Source: Candidatus Nitrotoga arctica (GTDB lineage: Bacteria; Pseudomonadota; Gammaproteobacteria; Burkholderiales; Gallionellaceae). From it: a DNA stretch of 64,000 nt. A model generated the notes under the pieces. That model saw only the letters and a list, made by a program, of their open reading frames with translations. It was not told the DNA's origin and searched no databases. Position numbers and translations under genes: made by a program. The stretch is taken from NCBI RefSeq assembly GCF_918378365.1, contig NZ_OU912926.1:1426001-1490000 (forward strand), given 5' to 3'. Within the stretch, counting starts at the first letter, position 1; each line of letters opens with the position of its first letter. This document shows, one piece after another, positions 1-10,145 of the stretch.

Positions 1-1075
1 GCCACGACGCACGAACCAGCATTTCCATTGCATCAGGAGAAAATCCATTAATCTCTTTATCGTATTTTGCGCAAAGCACACTGAGAAAATGGTTTGCCAG
101 CAGAGGGATATCTTCTCGTCGTTGTGATAATGCAGGGATTGTCAGCGCTACAACTTTTAGTCGGTAATAGAGATCCTCGCGAAAGCTGCCTGTACTGATT
201 TCAGTCAGAAGGTCCCGGTGGGTAGCAGAAATAATGCGTACATCCACCGGAATCGTCTGCACTGATCCTACAGGGCGTACTTGTCTTTCTTGGAGAACTC
301 GTAACAATTTGACCTGGAGCGGAAGCGGCATATCGCCAATTTCATCCAGAAGAAGCGTGCCTCCTTCTGCCAATTGAAACAAGCCCTTGTGATCACGAAC
401 TGCGCCGGTAAACGCGCCTTTGACGTGCCCGAATAATTCTGATTCCAATAACTGTTCGGGAATTGCAGCACAATTGACGGCTACAAACGGCCGATCACGG
501 CGCTTGGATGCATCGTGAATGGCATGGGCAAATAATTCCTTGCCGGCACCGCTTTCTCCGTAAATCAGCACGCTTGCATCGCCTTTTGCGACGAGTTCTG
601 CTTTTGTGAGGATATCCTCCATCATGGCGCTTTGGGTAATGATATCTTTACGCCACGGTGCTTGAGATTCTTCTTTTTGGAGCGCAGTGCCAGGTACCAG
701 TCTAAGAGCCTGAACAACCTGGGCCAGCAGAATTTTACTATCGAAAGGTTTAGTCAGATAGCCAAATACTCCTCGTTGCGTCGCGGCAACCGCATCAGGT
801 ATCGTGCCATGTGCTGTTAGGATGATTACAGGCAAAGTAGGTATGGTGCGGTGAATATGTTCGAACAATTTCATTCCGTCCATGCCGCTCATTTGCATAT
901 CGCTAATAACCAGTTGCGGGCGCGACACATCCAAATAATTAAGGGCTATCTCGGCACTTTGCGCCAATTCTGTTTTATATCCAGCGGCTGTCAAACGAAT
1001 GGAAAGCAGCTCTAGCAGGTCTGTATCATCGTCGACTATGAGGATTTTTGGATTAGATTCAATTATTTTTTGCAT
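1..1075 (-). CDS. glrR: Sigma-54-dependent response regulator GlrR/QseF (3' end beyond window)
   Basis: NtrC-type transcription activator, the cognate regulator of the GlrK kinase encoded upstream. About 358 codons are present; the C-terminal helix-turn-helix lies outside the window. Translation of the minus strand gives an N-terminal receiver (ILIVDDDTD, phospho-acceptor Asp in [12 protein letters not shown]) followed by an AAA+ domain with a Walker A-like [14 protein letters not shown], the sigma-54-contacting GAFTGA loop, and [10 protein letters not shown] as Walker B. Family members activate RpoN promoters, in enterobacteria those of small RNAs controlling glucosamine-6-phosphate synthase; the target here cannot be told. 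The start lies 2 bases after the qseG stop, so the three genes form one transcription unit. Identity as GlrR rather than another NtrC relative rests on the neighbours. Confidence 0.9.
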   Translation of the reverse strand, partial: MQKIIESNPKILIVDDDTDLLELLSIRLTAAGYKTELAQSAEIALNYLDVSRPQLVISDMQMSGMDGMKLFEHIHRTIPTLPVIILTAHGTIPDAVAATQRGVFGYLTKPFDSKILLAQVVQALRLVPGTALQKEESQAPWRKDIITQSAMMEDILTKAELVAKGDASVLIYGESGAGKELFAHAIHDASKRRDRPFVAVNCAAIPEQLLESELFGHVKGAFTGAVRDHKGLFQLAEGGTLLLDEIGDMPLPLQVKLLRVLQERQVRPVGSVQTIPVDVRIISATHRDLLTEISTGSFREDLYYRLKVVALTIPALSQRREDIPLLANHFLSVLCAKYDKEINGFSPDAMEMLVRASW

Positions 1076-1077
1076 AC

Positions 1078-1635
1078 TTATGGCTTATCCCTGAGGATGA
1101 GATTTTTTTCCATACTCTTAATGTTATCAATCTGATTTTTCAAAACCTCAGAGTATTTTTGTTCTTCTTTCAACTTTTGCGATAGCTCATTCACACTGCC
1201 GTTAATGCGCTGCTGTTCAGCAAGTAGCATTAATAGTAAATGTTTGAAGCTACGCATGCCGGTCGACAATTTCGCATCTTTCGGCAATTCATTGAGCAGA
1301 TTAAGCGCAGCGCCAGTGTCACGGAAGGATGAGTTGGGCAATATAAGGAGTAGTGCTAATTCTGCTCGGGCAGTATCGCTTTTGGCCAATATTAGATTTT
1401 GTTTCGCTTTGTCATGTTCTTTAATCAGTTCTGTTACAGACATTTTTCGGATGTATTCGAAATATTGCATTAATACTTCCAGTTGGCTGGGTGCGATAAG
1501 AGGTTGAGGAGGTAACATTACTATAGGTGGCTGGTTCGCTGGTATGGCTGATATGACTGGTACGGTTGAACAAGCGTTCAGAGTGACCAATATTATTGTT
1601 AGAAAAACCCATGAATTTTTAGGGTTAATACTCAT
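1078..1635 (-). CDS. qseG: QseG-like outer-membrane lipoprotein of the GlrK/GlrR system
   Basis: Predicted lipoprotein of 185 aa. A hydrophobic signal segment ends in a lipobox (TLNAC, Cys22), so the mature protein should be lipidated at Cys22. The C-terminal half is predicted helical and rich in Glu, Lys, Leu and Gln, consistent with a coiled coil. In enterobacteria QseG (GlrQ) sits between glrK and glrR, is an outer-membrane lipoprotein and stimulates the kinase from the periplasm. The start ATG shares one base with the glrK stop (TAATG), implying translational coupling. Sequence similarity to enterobacterial QseG is weak by eye; position and lipoprotein character carry the call. Confidence 0.75.
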   Translation of the reverse strand: MSINPKNSWVFLTIILVTLNACSTVPVISAIPANQPPIVMLPPQPLIAPSQLEVLMQYFEYIRKMSVTELIKEHDKAKQNLILAKSDTARAELALLLILPNSSFRDTGAALNLLNELPKDAKLSTGMRSFKHLLLMLLAEQQRINGSVNELSQKLKEEQKYSEVLKNQIDNIKSMEKNLILRDKP

Positions 1636-3215
1636 TAGCTACTTTCTGGATCATGGATGGGCAAGGTAAGACGGAAATGGGTGCCTGCTGTACTTTGTTG
1701 CACTAGATCAATATTTCGACCATTAGCGAGAGCGTATTCACTATCGCTTCGCCGTTCAGAAGAGCGGTTTGCCTTGAGCTCAATATTGCCACCGTGAGCA
1801 AGAGCGTATTCACGCGCAATGGATAGTCCCAACCCCGTTCCCTTGACATGGCTATCAGGCATTCTTCGCCCCTGATAAAAGGGCTCAAATACTCTGTCCT
1901 GGTCGATTTCGTCTATGCCTGGACCGGCATCCATTATGTCCAGTTGTGCCGAATCGTCAACCTTGTTTGTCCATATTTTAATGCGACCGCCGGGCGGGGA
2001 AAATTTCACGGCATTTGATAAAAGGTTGTCAATAATGATTCTGATTTTTTGTTTATCGCAGTCAATCATCAATTCCGTGCTAGCTAGATCGATTTTCAGG
2101 TTTTTATTCATAATGGCGAGGTTCTGATCTTGCAATACGACACTCAAAATGCCCGCTAAATTCGTTTGATGTTTCATAAGTGCAGATTTTTCGGTCTGCA
2201 ACGCGCTGTAGTTTAATAAATCTTCGATGCGTTTTTGCAATTGTATGCTGTTGCTATGGAGGATATTTGCGATCTGTTGTTGTTTTACGGTCAATGCCCC
2301 GACCACTCCTTCTGCAAGCAAGTCCGCACCTTCGCGCATTGACGTAAGGGGTGTTTTGAGTTCGTGAGAAACGTGTCGAAGAAATTTGGTTTTTTGTTCT
2401 TCCAGTTTTAGCAAGCGTCGACGCATCCAATCAAGTCGTTCGCCTAGGTACATTAAATCCTGTGGGCCATCGACACGTACTATTTTTGATAATTCACCCT
2501 GTCCCATGTTACGGATAGCTTCATCAATTTGACGAATGGGGCGTGTAATCAACACAGAGAATCCAAGTGCCAGCAATATCGCGAACGGGATCAACGCGAA
2601 CAACTCCCAAACCATAACCGTATGTGCATGCTCTGCCATATTTTGCATTTCCTCCACTTCTAGTTCAATTAATGCATAACCGACGGTAGAAAAATTGCGC
2701 GTAGATTCCAGCAGTGGGGTAAAGCTTTGAACCAGCTCGCGTAGTTTATCTGGAACTTGGCTCGCAGCCGATACTTGCTGAAAAATCGCGGTTTCAAGCG
2801 ATTGTAGCTGGGCCAACATATGCTTCTGTTCAGTACGTGATGAGAGTTGGAAAAGGTTTGTGGCTGTTTTTCCAAACTTCGTATGTGCTTGAAAATATCC
2901 CTCGAGCAAGGATTCATCACCAAGAATAAGCGTCTGTCGCACGCTTCGTTCCATTAGATGAATTTCATTTGTTAAAGTATGACTGGCAAGTGTAATTTGC
3001 ACTGCCTGATATACAGCCTTGCGACTTTGGCCTGCCAAACGGTCGATGGATACAGCACTATTAATAAGCGCAACAATGAGCGGCAGACCAACGAGTGTAA
3101 ATCCGAGCAGAATCAGCTTCAGGAACGATTTTGGATTGTGCCGAAATCTTCCTAAAGCGGTGGCAGCAAGCCCCCCCTCTGTTCCTGTAGTATCAGCGGT
3201 TGTGAAGAACCCCAT
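1635..3215 (-). CDS. glrK: Sensor histidine kinase GlrK/QseE with C-terminal internal duplication
   Basis: Membrane sensor kinase of 526 aa. There is a short cytoplasmic N-terminus, TM1 at about residues 31-52, a helical periplasmic sensor of about 150 residues, TM2 at about 202-224, a HAMP domain, then HisKA with the H-box SHELKTPLTS (His284), an N-box DNLLSNAVKFS and G-boxes DAGPGID and GTGLGLSIAR. It should autophosphorylate and pass phosphate to GlrR. It is first in the glrK-qseG-glrR unit. Odd point: near the C-terminus EYALAHGGNIEL recurs 24 residues later as EYALANGRNIDL, within the ATPase domain just after the G2 box, which kinases of this family do not normally have. No strong ribosome-binding site precedes the chosen ATG. 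Confidence 0.9.
   Translation of the reverse strand: MGFFTTADTTGTEGGLAATALGRFRHNPKSFLKLILLGFTLVGLPLIVALINSAVSIDRLAGQSRKAVYQAVQITLASHTLTNEIHLMERSVRQTLILGDESLLEGYFQAHTKFGKTATNLFQLSSRTEQKHMLAQLQSLETAIFQQVSAASQVPDKLRELVQSFTPLLESTRNFSTVGYALIELEVEEMQNMAEHAHTVMVWELFALIPFAILLALGFSVLITRPIRQIDEAIRNMGQGELSKIVRVDGPQDLMYLGERLDWMRRRLLKLEEQKTKFLRHVSHELKTPLTSMREGADLLAEGVVGALTVKQQQIANILHSNSIQLQKRIEDLLNYSALQTEKSALMKHQTNLAGILSVVLQDQNLAIMNKNLKIDLASTELMIDCDKQKIRIIIDNLLSNAVKFSPPGGRIKIWTNKVDDSAQLDIMDAGPGIDEIDQDRVFEPFYQGRRMPDSHVKGTGLGLSIAREYALAHGGNIELKANRSSERRSDSEYALANGRNIDLVQQSTAGTHFRLTLPIHDPESS
1707..1813 (-). repeat. 72-bp-period imperfect direct repeat inside glrK
   Basis: Two related segments lie exactly 72 bases apart; both contain agagcgtattcac, beginning at 1729 and 1801. 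The duplication adds 24 in-frame codons to the kinase ATP-binding domain and has since diverged at several bases. Confidence 0.75.
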
Positions 3216-3462
3216 TATTTATTCGGTATCAGTAAAATAACTATGAGGATATAAACGTATGGTCGCAGTTCGGGTAGAGAAATGGTTAGTGCACCAAATT
3301 TCGGATAGCCTATTTCCTCAGCACTATTTCCCTGCCATTCTTTCATGTGAATCAAGAAAGAGCCAACTTCAAAATATTTTGCATCTACATGTTGTACCGA
3401 GAAAAATAATTGGCTACTTTAGCCTTAAATTGTATTGAATCGCAATAACTATCTGGATCGCC

Positions 3463-4416
3463 TTAATTCACGATTCGCGCATTGCGGAGAGCATCGGCAA
3501 GTTGGTACACTGACATAGCGTAGAAGATGTTGTTGTTGTAAAGCATAATGACTTGATAATTTTTGAATGCCAGCCAGAATTCCTTGCCATCGGATACAGT
3601 AAAATCCAGCAGCCATGCAGATTTCAGGTCTGCGGTTTGTACCACTGGAATCACTCCCATTTCTGCCCAAGCTGCCATGTTGTGGGTTTCTTTGATATTT
3701 AATTCAGCCTTTTCGTTTAATTTGGCACGAACCGCCACAGGTTCGCCACTTTGCCAGCCATATTGTTTGAAATAATTTGCCACACTACCGATGGAGTCTT
3801 CCGGATCATTGAATAAATTGATTTCTCCATCGTTGTTAAAATCCACTGCGTGTTTGCGGTAACTGCTCGGCATGAATTGTGGAATGCCCACTGCACCTGC
3901 ATAGGAGCCTTGTATTTTGAATGGTTCGAATTTTTGTTCGCGTGCCAGCAATAGGTATTGCTCCAATTCGTTGCGGAAAAAATAGGCACGACGCGGATAG
4001 TCGAAGGCTAAGGTAGTCAGTGTATCCAATACATTGAACTTACCTGTGTTGCGACCATAATTGGTTTCCACACCAATCACCGCGACGATCATTTCCTGCG
4101 GCACGCCGTATTCCTTTTCCGCACGTTGCAGCGCGTTTATATGGTTTTGCCAAAATTTTAGTCCATCGCTTATGTGCTTATTGTTGGTGAAAGCGGCACG
4201 GTATTGTGGCCAGGGTTTGATGGTAGCTGGTGCGGAAATGAGATTGATAACCGCTGGGCGGTATTGCGTGCGTTGAAATATTTGCTCCAGTTCATCACGC
4301 TTGAACTGGTGTTTTATCACCATTTCGTCAATGAATTGGGGGAGGCCGGGTAATTCCATTGCACCCACGCTTGGAATAAAAAGCAGTAGCAGAGCGAAAC
4401 AAAGCCAAGTCATCAT
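3463..4416 (-). CDS. mltB: Membrane-bound lytic murein transglycosylase B
   Basis: Exported peptidoglycan hydrolase of 317 aa that cleaves the MurNAc-GlcNAc bond forming a 1,6-anhydro product. The catalytic Glu sits in the family motif GVETNYGRNTG; downstream are the AVGIPQFMPSSY and DFNNDGEINL signatures of the SLT_2 fold. The reading frame is open to 4542, but the ATG at 4416 is preferred: GGGGAG lies 9 bases upstream and it gives an immediate signal peptide (MMTWLCFALLLLFIPSVGA). No lipobox cysteine follows, so it may be a soluble periplasmic form. It is divergent from trxB and does not belong to the glr operon. Confidence 0.93.
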   Translation of the reverse strand: MMTWLCFALLLLFIPSVGAMELPGLPQFIDEMVIKHQFKRDELEQIFQRTQYRPAVINLISAPATIKPWPQYRAAFTNNKHISDGLKFWQNHINALQRAEKEYGVPQEMIVAVIGVETNYGRNTGKFNVLDTLTTLAFDYPRRAYFFRNELEQYLLLAREQKFEPFKIQGSYAGAVGIPQFMPSSYRKHAVDFNNDGEINLFNDPEDSIGSVANYFKQYGWQSGEPVAVRAKLNEKAELNIKETHNMAAWAEMGVIPVVQTADLKSAWLLDFTVSDGKEFWLAFKNYQVIMLYNNNIFYAMSVYQLADALRNARIVN

Positions 4417-4674
4417 ATCGACTGTCTCCCCTGTTTGTAATAATGAAACCGGCTGAAAATGGTGGAGCCCAATGGGTAAAGCATTTTTATTTCCTGTATC
4501 AAGCATTTTATAGAAACATTGGGCTTCATTTTTCTGGCTCACAAGTAAAAAATGGAGTCCAACAGAGCCAAGGCTGAGTTAAATCGAACAAATCTAGTGC
4601 TACAAACCCAGACAGTTTATTGGGCCGCTATCTGTTTGTATTTTACCCTCGACAAAGGGATGCACCACTGTTAA

Positions 4675-5685
<1,011 letters not shown>

Positions 5686-5696
5686 TTGAAGGAGCA

Positions 5697-6257
5697 ATGA
5701 AAAAAAAGAAGGATCAGCCTGCACCTATTAATGCCGAGTTATTCCGACAGGCACTGGATGGTGTTATTCCCTTGCCGCCATCCAACCGCATCTCCTTGGC
5801 TCAACCATTACGTCGCGTAATGCCACGTGGCACTGTAATTTCTACCCACTTAATTGAGGACACGTTATCCGACAATGATGCTGGGGGTGATGTTCCGACC
5901 GAGTTTCTGCGTTCTGGTATGTCGCGCATGACCCTGCGTAAGTTGCGGCGTGGGCGATGGCCGATGCAGGACACCCTGGATTTACATGGTTTCCACAGTG
6001 ATGCGGCACGCAAGCTATTGCTTGAATTCTTGCGCGATGCGGCGCAGCATAGTTTGCACTTTGTGTGTGTGATACACGGCAAAGGATGGCAAGCAGGTGG
6101 TAAGGAAGGTGTACTGAAAAGCCGTGTGCGCCATTGGTTGTCACAATATTCCGAAGTGCTGGCATTTTGCGAAGCGCCGCTAAATGCGGGTGGTAGTGGC
6201 GCAGTTTGGGTATTGCTTAAGGCCGGTGGCCAAAGCAGCAACATTCTGGATAAATGA
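5697..6257 (+). CDS. Smr-domain protein (SmrA/YdaL-like)
   Basis: 186-aa protein with a C-terminal Smr domain. The hallmark LDLHG at about residue 96 and HGKGW at about residue 124 are present, followed by the conserved alternating pattern ending in GSGAVWVLLK. Stand-alone Smr proteins of this size (SmrA/SmrB) are endonucleases; SmrB cleaves mRNA at collided ribosomes and some SmrA proteins nick DNA. The N-terminal 90 residues are basic and not recognisable. AAGGAG precedes the ATG closely. It follows trxB at 11 bases; the link between the two is positional only. Confidence 0.85.
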   Translation: MKKKKDQPAPINAELFRQALDGVIPLPPSNRISLAQPLRRVMPRGTVISTHLIEDTLSDNDAGGDVPTEFLRSGMSRMTLRKLRRGRWPMQDTLDLHGFHSDAARKLLLEFLRDAAQHSLHFVCVIHGKGWQAGGKEGVLKSRVRHWLSQYSEVLAFCEAPLNAGGSGAVWVLLKAGGQSSNILDK

Positions 6258-6316
6258 GAGTCGGCAGAATACTAATTTAAACGAAATAAATCAGATAAGG
6301 CGGGGGAGTTTTAAAC

Positions 6317-7486
6317 ATGCTTATGTGTTATTCGCTGACGGTCGCCGTAATACAAAGAGTCATATTCAGATTACTGTCTCTTTGCCTCATTCTGCTCGGA
6401 CTCCCAACAAATATGTCTTGGGCCGATAGCCTGCAACTCGATAAGCTGCGCCTTCCACCGGGTTTTCAAATTGAATTGCTGACCGACGCCGTACCGAATG
6501 CGCGCCAGATGGTTCTGGGTCGATACGCGGACGGTCGAGGTGTACTTTATGTAGGTAGTATGGCTGCCGGAAACGTCTACGCAGTTGAACTGAAGCAGGA
6601 TCGAACTGCTGCGGTACATATTATTGCATCAGGTCTTACGAAGCCCGTAGGCGTGGCTTATCGAGAGGGCCAGTTATATGTATCCGCCGTATCCCGAATT
6701 CTTCGTTTGGATGAAATTGATGGTCGATTAACCAATCCGCCCAAACCCATTGTGGTCACTGATCGCCTTCCTATCGAAACTCATCACGGCTGGAAATTTA
6801 TCGCTTTCGGTCCCGATGGCTGGCTGTACGTGCCAGTTGGGGCGCCTTGCAATATCTGTAATCCAGACGATCGCTTTGCCAATATCCAGCGGATGAAACC
6901 GGATGGTAGCGCGATGGAAGTTGTGGCACGTGGCGTACGGAACTCAGTTGGGTTTGACTGGAGCCCGATCGATAGTTCGCTATGGTTCACCGATAATGGG
7001 CGGGACATGCTAGGAGATGATCTACCGAGCGACGAACTCAATCACGTCTTAAAGCCCGGTCAACATTTTGGTTATCCATACTGTCATCAAGGTGATACGC
7101 CAGACCCGGAATTTGGGAACAAGCGAAAATGTGAAGAGTTCGTGACGCCGGTAGTTAAGCTTGGAGCACACGTCGCATCCCTTGGGATGAGGTTTTATAC
7201 TGGAAAGCAATTTCCGAATGCATATCGGAATAACGTGTTCATTGCTGAACACGGTTCATGGAATAGAAGCCAAAAAGTGGGCTACCAGATTGTCAGGGTG
7301 GTGCTTGATAACCAGGGTGGAGTCGCTCGTCATGAACCTTTCATTAGCGGCTGGTTGCAAAAGGATGCTAGCGGCAAAGAATCGGTTTGGGGCCGTCCTG
7401 CCGACGTACTAGTCATGCCTGATGGTTCGCTGCTCATTAGTGACGACCTTGCAGGGGCAATTTACCGTGTGAAGTATACGCTTTGA
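6317..7486 (+). CDS. Exported PQQ-dependent sugar (sorbosone) dehydrogenase-like beta-propeller
   Basis: 389-aa secreted protein. A signal peptide (hydrophobic stretch at about residues 16-34, cleavage near NMSWA) precedes a repeated beta-propeller typical of soluble glucose/L-sorbosone dehydrogenase-like proteins. Visible signatures are GVAYREGQLYVS, HHGWKFIAFGPDGWLYVPVG, a CNIC pair, RGVRNSVGFDW and AEHGSWNRS. Such proteins oxidise aldoses in the periplasm with PQQ; the true substrate here is unknown and no PQQ synthesis genes are in the window. The start is supported by GGGGGAG 8 bases upstream. It stands alone, with about 60 bases before it and 410 non-coding bases after. Confidence 0.85.
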   Translation: MLMCYSLTVAVIQRVIFRLLSLCLILLGLPTNMSWADSLQLDKLRLPPGFQIELLTDAVPNARQMVLGRYADGRGVLYVGSMAAGNVYAVELKQDRTAAVHIIASGLTKPVGVAYREGQLYVSAVSRILRLDEIDGRLTNPPKPIVVTDRLPIETHHGWKFIAFGPDGWLYVPVGAPCNICNPDDRFANIQRMKPDGSAMEVVARGVRNSVGFDWSPIDSSLWFTDNGRDMLGDDLPSDELNHVLKPGQHFGYPYCHQGDTPDPEFGNKRKCEEFVTPVVKLGAHVASLGMRFYTGKQFPNAYRNNVFIAEHGSWNRSQKVGYQIVRVVLDNQGGVARHEPFISGWLQKDASGKESVWGRPADVLVMPDGSLLISDDLAGAIYRVKYTL

Positions 7487-7896
7487 ATACATGCATTGTT
7501 GCGTGCTGCAAGAGCCTGAATACGCTGTTGTGATTGATTCTTGAATCCGCCAAATTGAACGCGATCTGATCAAGGGATTTTACGACATACCGTTTCAAGG
7601 GACTCAACTTCAAGAGGGCAACATAAGTTGGTTGAGCTGCTGTGCTGGTAGTCAATGGGTTATTGGGGCATCTGGTATAAATGGCATCAGAAATTTGTGA
7701 TGTGATATATAGATGTATTTAGGTTGCTCTGCATTTTTAAGAGTTTGTACATTTTTCGAAAGAGATATCTGTTATTTATTGGCTTGACTGAGGGGGCTAC
7801 TTTACATAGACTGCGGCGGCTTTGAGGGCCTTGTTGCTATCAGTAAATTGTTCATCTTATATTTTTATGCTTTAAATTATCAAACAGGAAAAAATT
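7487..7896. other. Non-coding stretch
   Basis: 410 bases between the sugar dehydrogenase and the dsrC-like gene. I see no credible ORF, tRNA or repeat. The AT-rich last 150 bases probably hold the promoter of the downstream gene. Confidence 0.5.
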
Positions 7897-8250
7897 ATGC
7901 CCGCCATCGACGTTAATGATAAAACCTATGAAACCGACAAGGAAGGTTATCTCGTCAATTTTGACGCCTGGAACATGGACATCGCGAAATTTATTGCACA
8001 CGCCGAGGAATTGGAAATGACCGATAATCACTGGGAAATTATCAAATTTTTGCGCGCGTACTACAAACAACATCAAAGTACACCCAATATTCGGGAATTA
8101 ACCCAAGCAGTCAGCGAGGAATTAAGCGAAGAAAAAGGTAAGAGTCCCTACCTGTATGATCTGTTCCCTTCAGGTCCGGCGGAGCAAGGATGTAAGATCG
8201 CGGGATTACCCAAGCTTTTTGTAGATCCCAATGCACATACAGTCATTTAA
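7897..8250 (+). CDS. DsrC/TusE-family protein with altered C-terminus
   Basis: 117-aa cytoplasmic protein of the DsrC/TusE/RspA family. Conserved landmarks are the N-terminal DKEGYLVNFDAWN, the HWEIIKFLRAYY helix with the following TPNIRELTQ, and YLYDLFPSGPAEQGCKIAGLP. In DsrC and TusE the chain ends shortly after GLPKP with a near-terminal Cys that carries sulfur. Here the sequence after GLPK is LFVDPNAHTVI, so that terminal Cys is absent while the upstream Cys in GCKIAG remains. It therefore cannot act as a standard TusE or DsrC sulfur carrier and may be a regulatory paralogue. No dsrAB, tus or hdr genes are nearby. AGGA lies 7 bases before the ATG. Confidence 0.88.
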   Translation: MPAIDVNDKTYETDKEGYLVNFDAWNMDIAKFIAHAEELEMTDNHWEIIKFLRAYYKQHQSTPNIRELTQAVSEELSEEKGKSPYLYDLFPSGPAEQGCKIAGLPKLFVDPNAHTVI

Positions 8251-8758
8251 GTTTATGTTTAAAAGTAAAAAATTTGACAATTTATGTCATAGACTCTAAG
8301 CGTTTTAGTAATTAATTCAAAGCTAAATTAGTTTAGAAGATTATCTGATCCTTGATTTAGCTATCCCGTTGTTTATTCCGTAACAGTCTCAGTTTGCGCG
8401 GCTGTTACGCTTGGTCAGTAAGCTTACTGGTCAAGCGTAGTCCTTTCCAGAATCTTATATAGTCCTGGAGTTAATGTACCCTACCAGCTGGTAAGGTATA
8501 TTCGCGCTGGGAGATTTGATCAAGTGTGCATTGATGTGTGCACAGATTTGCTGGCGCAGTTTGACTTAGAAACTATGTCTTGCTCTGATTATCTGGGACG
8601 AGGTATTTGATAAGATACTAGCGTTAATCGATGGCGATAACATGATAGCTCATATGCCAGCGTTCGCACTCATTGCGGCAGAGCATACTTGGACGTTGGG
8701 GTATTTGCGCCAGACTGATTCCAGCACAAATACCTTTTCTTACTATTCTATACAATCA
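8251..8758. other. Non-coding stretch with one strong hairpin
   Basis: 508 bases between the convergent dsrC-like and ClpN-domain genes. Apart from the inverted repeat at 8404-8441 I find no ORF or RNA gene. Confidence 0.5.
8404..8441. repeat. Near-perfect inverted repeat (RNA hairpin)
   Basis: The arms gcttggtcagta and tactggtcaagc flank agct; with two G-U wobbles and outer pairs the stem reaches about 17 bp. No run of T follows, so it is not a classical terminator. It sits about 150 bases after the dsrC-like stop. Confidence 0.6.
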
Positions 8759-9400
8759 TTAGCGTGCTGCCTTGGCCAACGCAGCCAGCGTGTCACCTCC
8801 CAAATCGGCACTATAGTAGCCCAGGTTTGCGCCAGTCTCATCTATGCTCACTTTTGGCATCAGTCCGGCGGCCAGTAGCGACTCATTCTTGGCAACACGG
8901 TGTACGTCGTGAGGATCAATGATGCCGGCATTGCTATATACGTTAGAAACTGCGCTGTTATCGTTCTTTTTCGTGCTGTCGTCCAGCGTGTATATGGTGC
9001 GCTGGTTAAGAAGGGATACAGCATGGGAATCATATTCATTAAGTAAAAAAACCAGAATATTTTTGCCTAAAACTTCTTTTTTGTTAGTTGATTTCACATC
9101 CAGGATTGCGCTTTGGATTACGCGGTGGAAGGCAAGTGTAGGCTGTGTATTAATTTCGTCGCTATCCGGTGCGACAGGTGTATTTTTATCGACAAAATCA
9201 ATTAGCAAGATGCGCAATTCTTCAATATTTACCCCGCGGGACTGCAATACCTCTATCGCCGAAGGATTATCCAACATGGCCAGCAGCAAATGCTCCACTG
9301 AGAGGGTTTTATGCCGCTTTGCGCGCGCTTCGATGATAGTTTGACGTAGGTTGGTTTCAAGTTCTTTTCCAAGCAAATCTGCCCGATAAAGTTTCCACAT
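8759..9400 (-). CDS. Stand-alone Clp N-terminal domain protein (ClpA N-domain-like)
   Basis: 213-aa protein containing only a Clp_N repeat domain. Residues in the first 120 match the ClpA N-domain pattern: HKTLSVEHLLLAMLDNPSA, an acidic linker, NTQPTLAFHRVIQSAI, then a second repeat ending NILVFLLNEYDSHAV. No AAA+ module, Walker motif or ClpP loop follows; instead there is an unrecognised tail of about 80 residues. ClpA N-domains bind adaptors and substrates such as ClpS, so an orphan domain could modulate Clp protease. The ATG at 9400 is preferred because GGAGG lies 8 bases upstream, although the frame is open to 9448. It has no operon partner. Confidence 0.8.
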   Translation of the reverse strand: MWKLYRADLLGKELETNLRQTIIEARAKRHKTLSVEHLLLAMLDNPSAIEVLQSRGVNIEELRILLIDFVDKNTPVAPDSDEINTQPTLAFHRVIQSAILDVKSTNKKEVLGKNILVFLLNEYDSHAVSLLNQRTIYTLDDSTKKNDNSAVSNVYSNAGIIDPHDVHRVAKNESLLAAGLMPKVSIDETGANLGYYSADLGGDTLAALAKAAR

Positions 9401-10145
9401 TGATGTTTCCTCCAGTTGATTATAGCGAATGTCATTGCTGTTTGGCATATGTCGAAACCTGTACTATTTTGATCTCGATGGGTGACTACCTTTCAGTATA
9501 TTACGAAAAATATGTGGTGGGCAAATGAAATATCTAACGCTAGCATTAACATAGTCGTTTCAGAAAAATCCCATTTTAAGCTTCTATTTTTAACAATTGT
9601 CAGTCGTAAAAATTTTGTTGCTGAACAAGTTTTGTAACGGTTGCGTCAATTCAGCCGCACAAAAGCGCCAATTGGGCTTGTCCCGCATAACAAGGCTAGC
9701 TAACGATTTCATAGCTACCCCAAATCATGTGACCAAGGCCAATTTCGACACAATCCCTCAGCTTTGAATAGGAATTGAATAGCATCGTTAATGACGGGAA
9801 TTATTATTTATGGTTTATGCTTTTGTTGATAACTTGATTTTGTTGCATTTACCGCAAAAATGCATACTGTCGGATGCGTAAATATGTCGGTACTTGAAGC
9901 TAACGCAATGGATGCGCAGTGTACCAACGAACGCATACCAAAACCCCATCTTCGGAGAGTCATATCTTTTTAATATCGAGCATCTCGTGTTACAGCGACC
10001 ATTTTAAATCGACCAGCATAACCAATTTTAATTGGTCGCACTTAATGCGACAGAACCATTTGGTTGAGCCTCTGTATCAGTAGCAAAAAGGAAGGGGATT
10101 TCATACCAATTCAGGTTGCTTGGTTGCAAATTTTGCTCATGTCCT
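9401..10145. other. Long non-coding stretch
   Basis: About 745 bases, AT-rich, without an ORF above 60 codons in the provided translations. I recognise no gene remnant. A small hairpin (tgcattt/aaatgca) lies around 9842-9862. The right part is the 3' flank of the asparagine synthetase gene. Confidence 0.45.
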
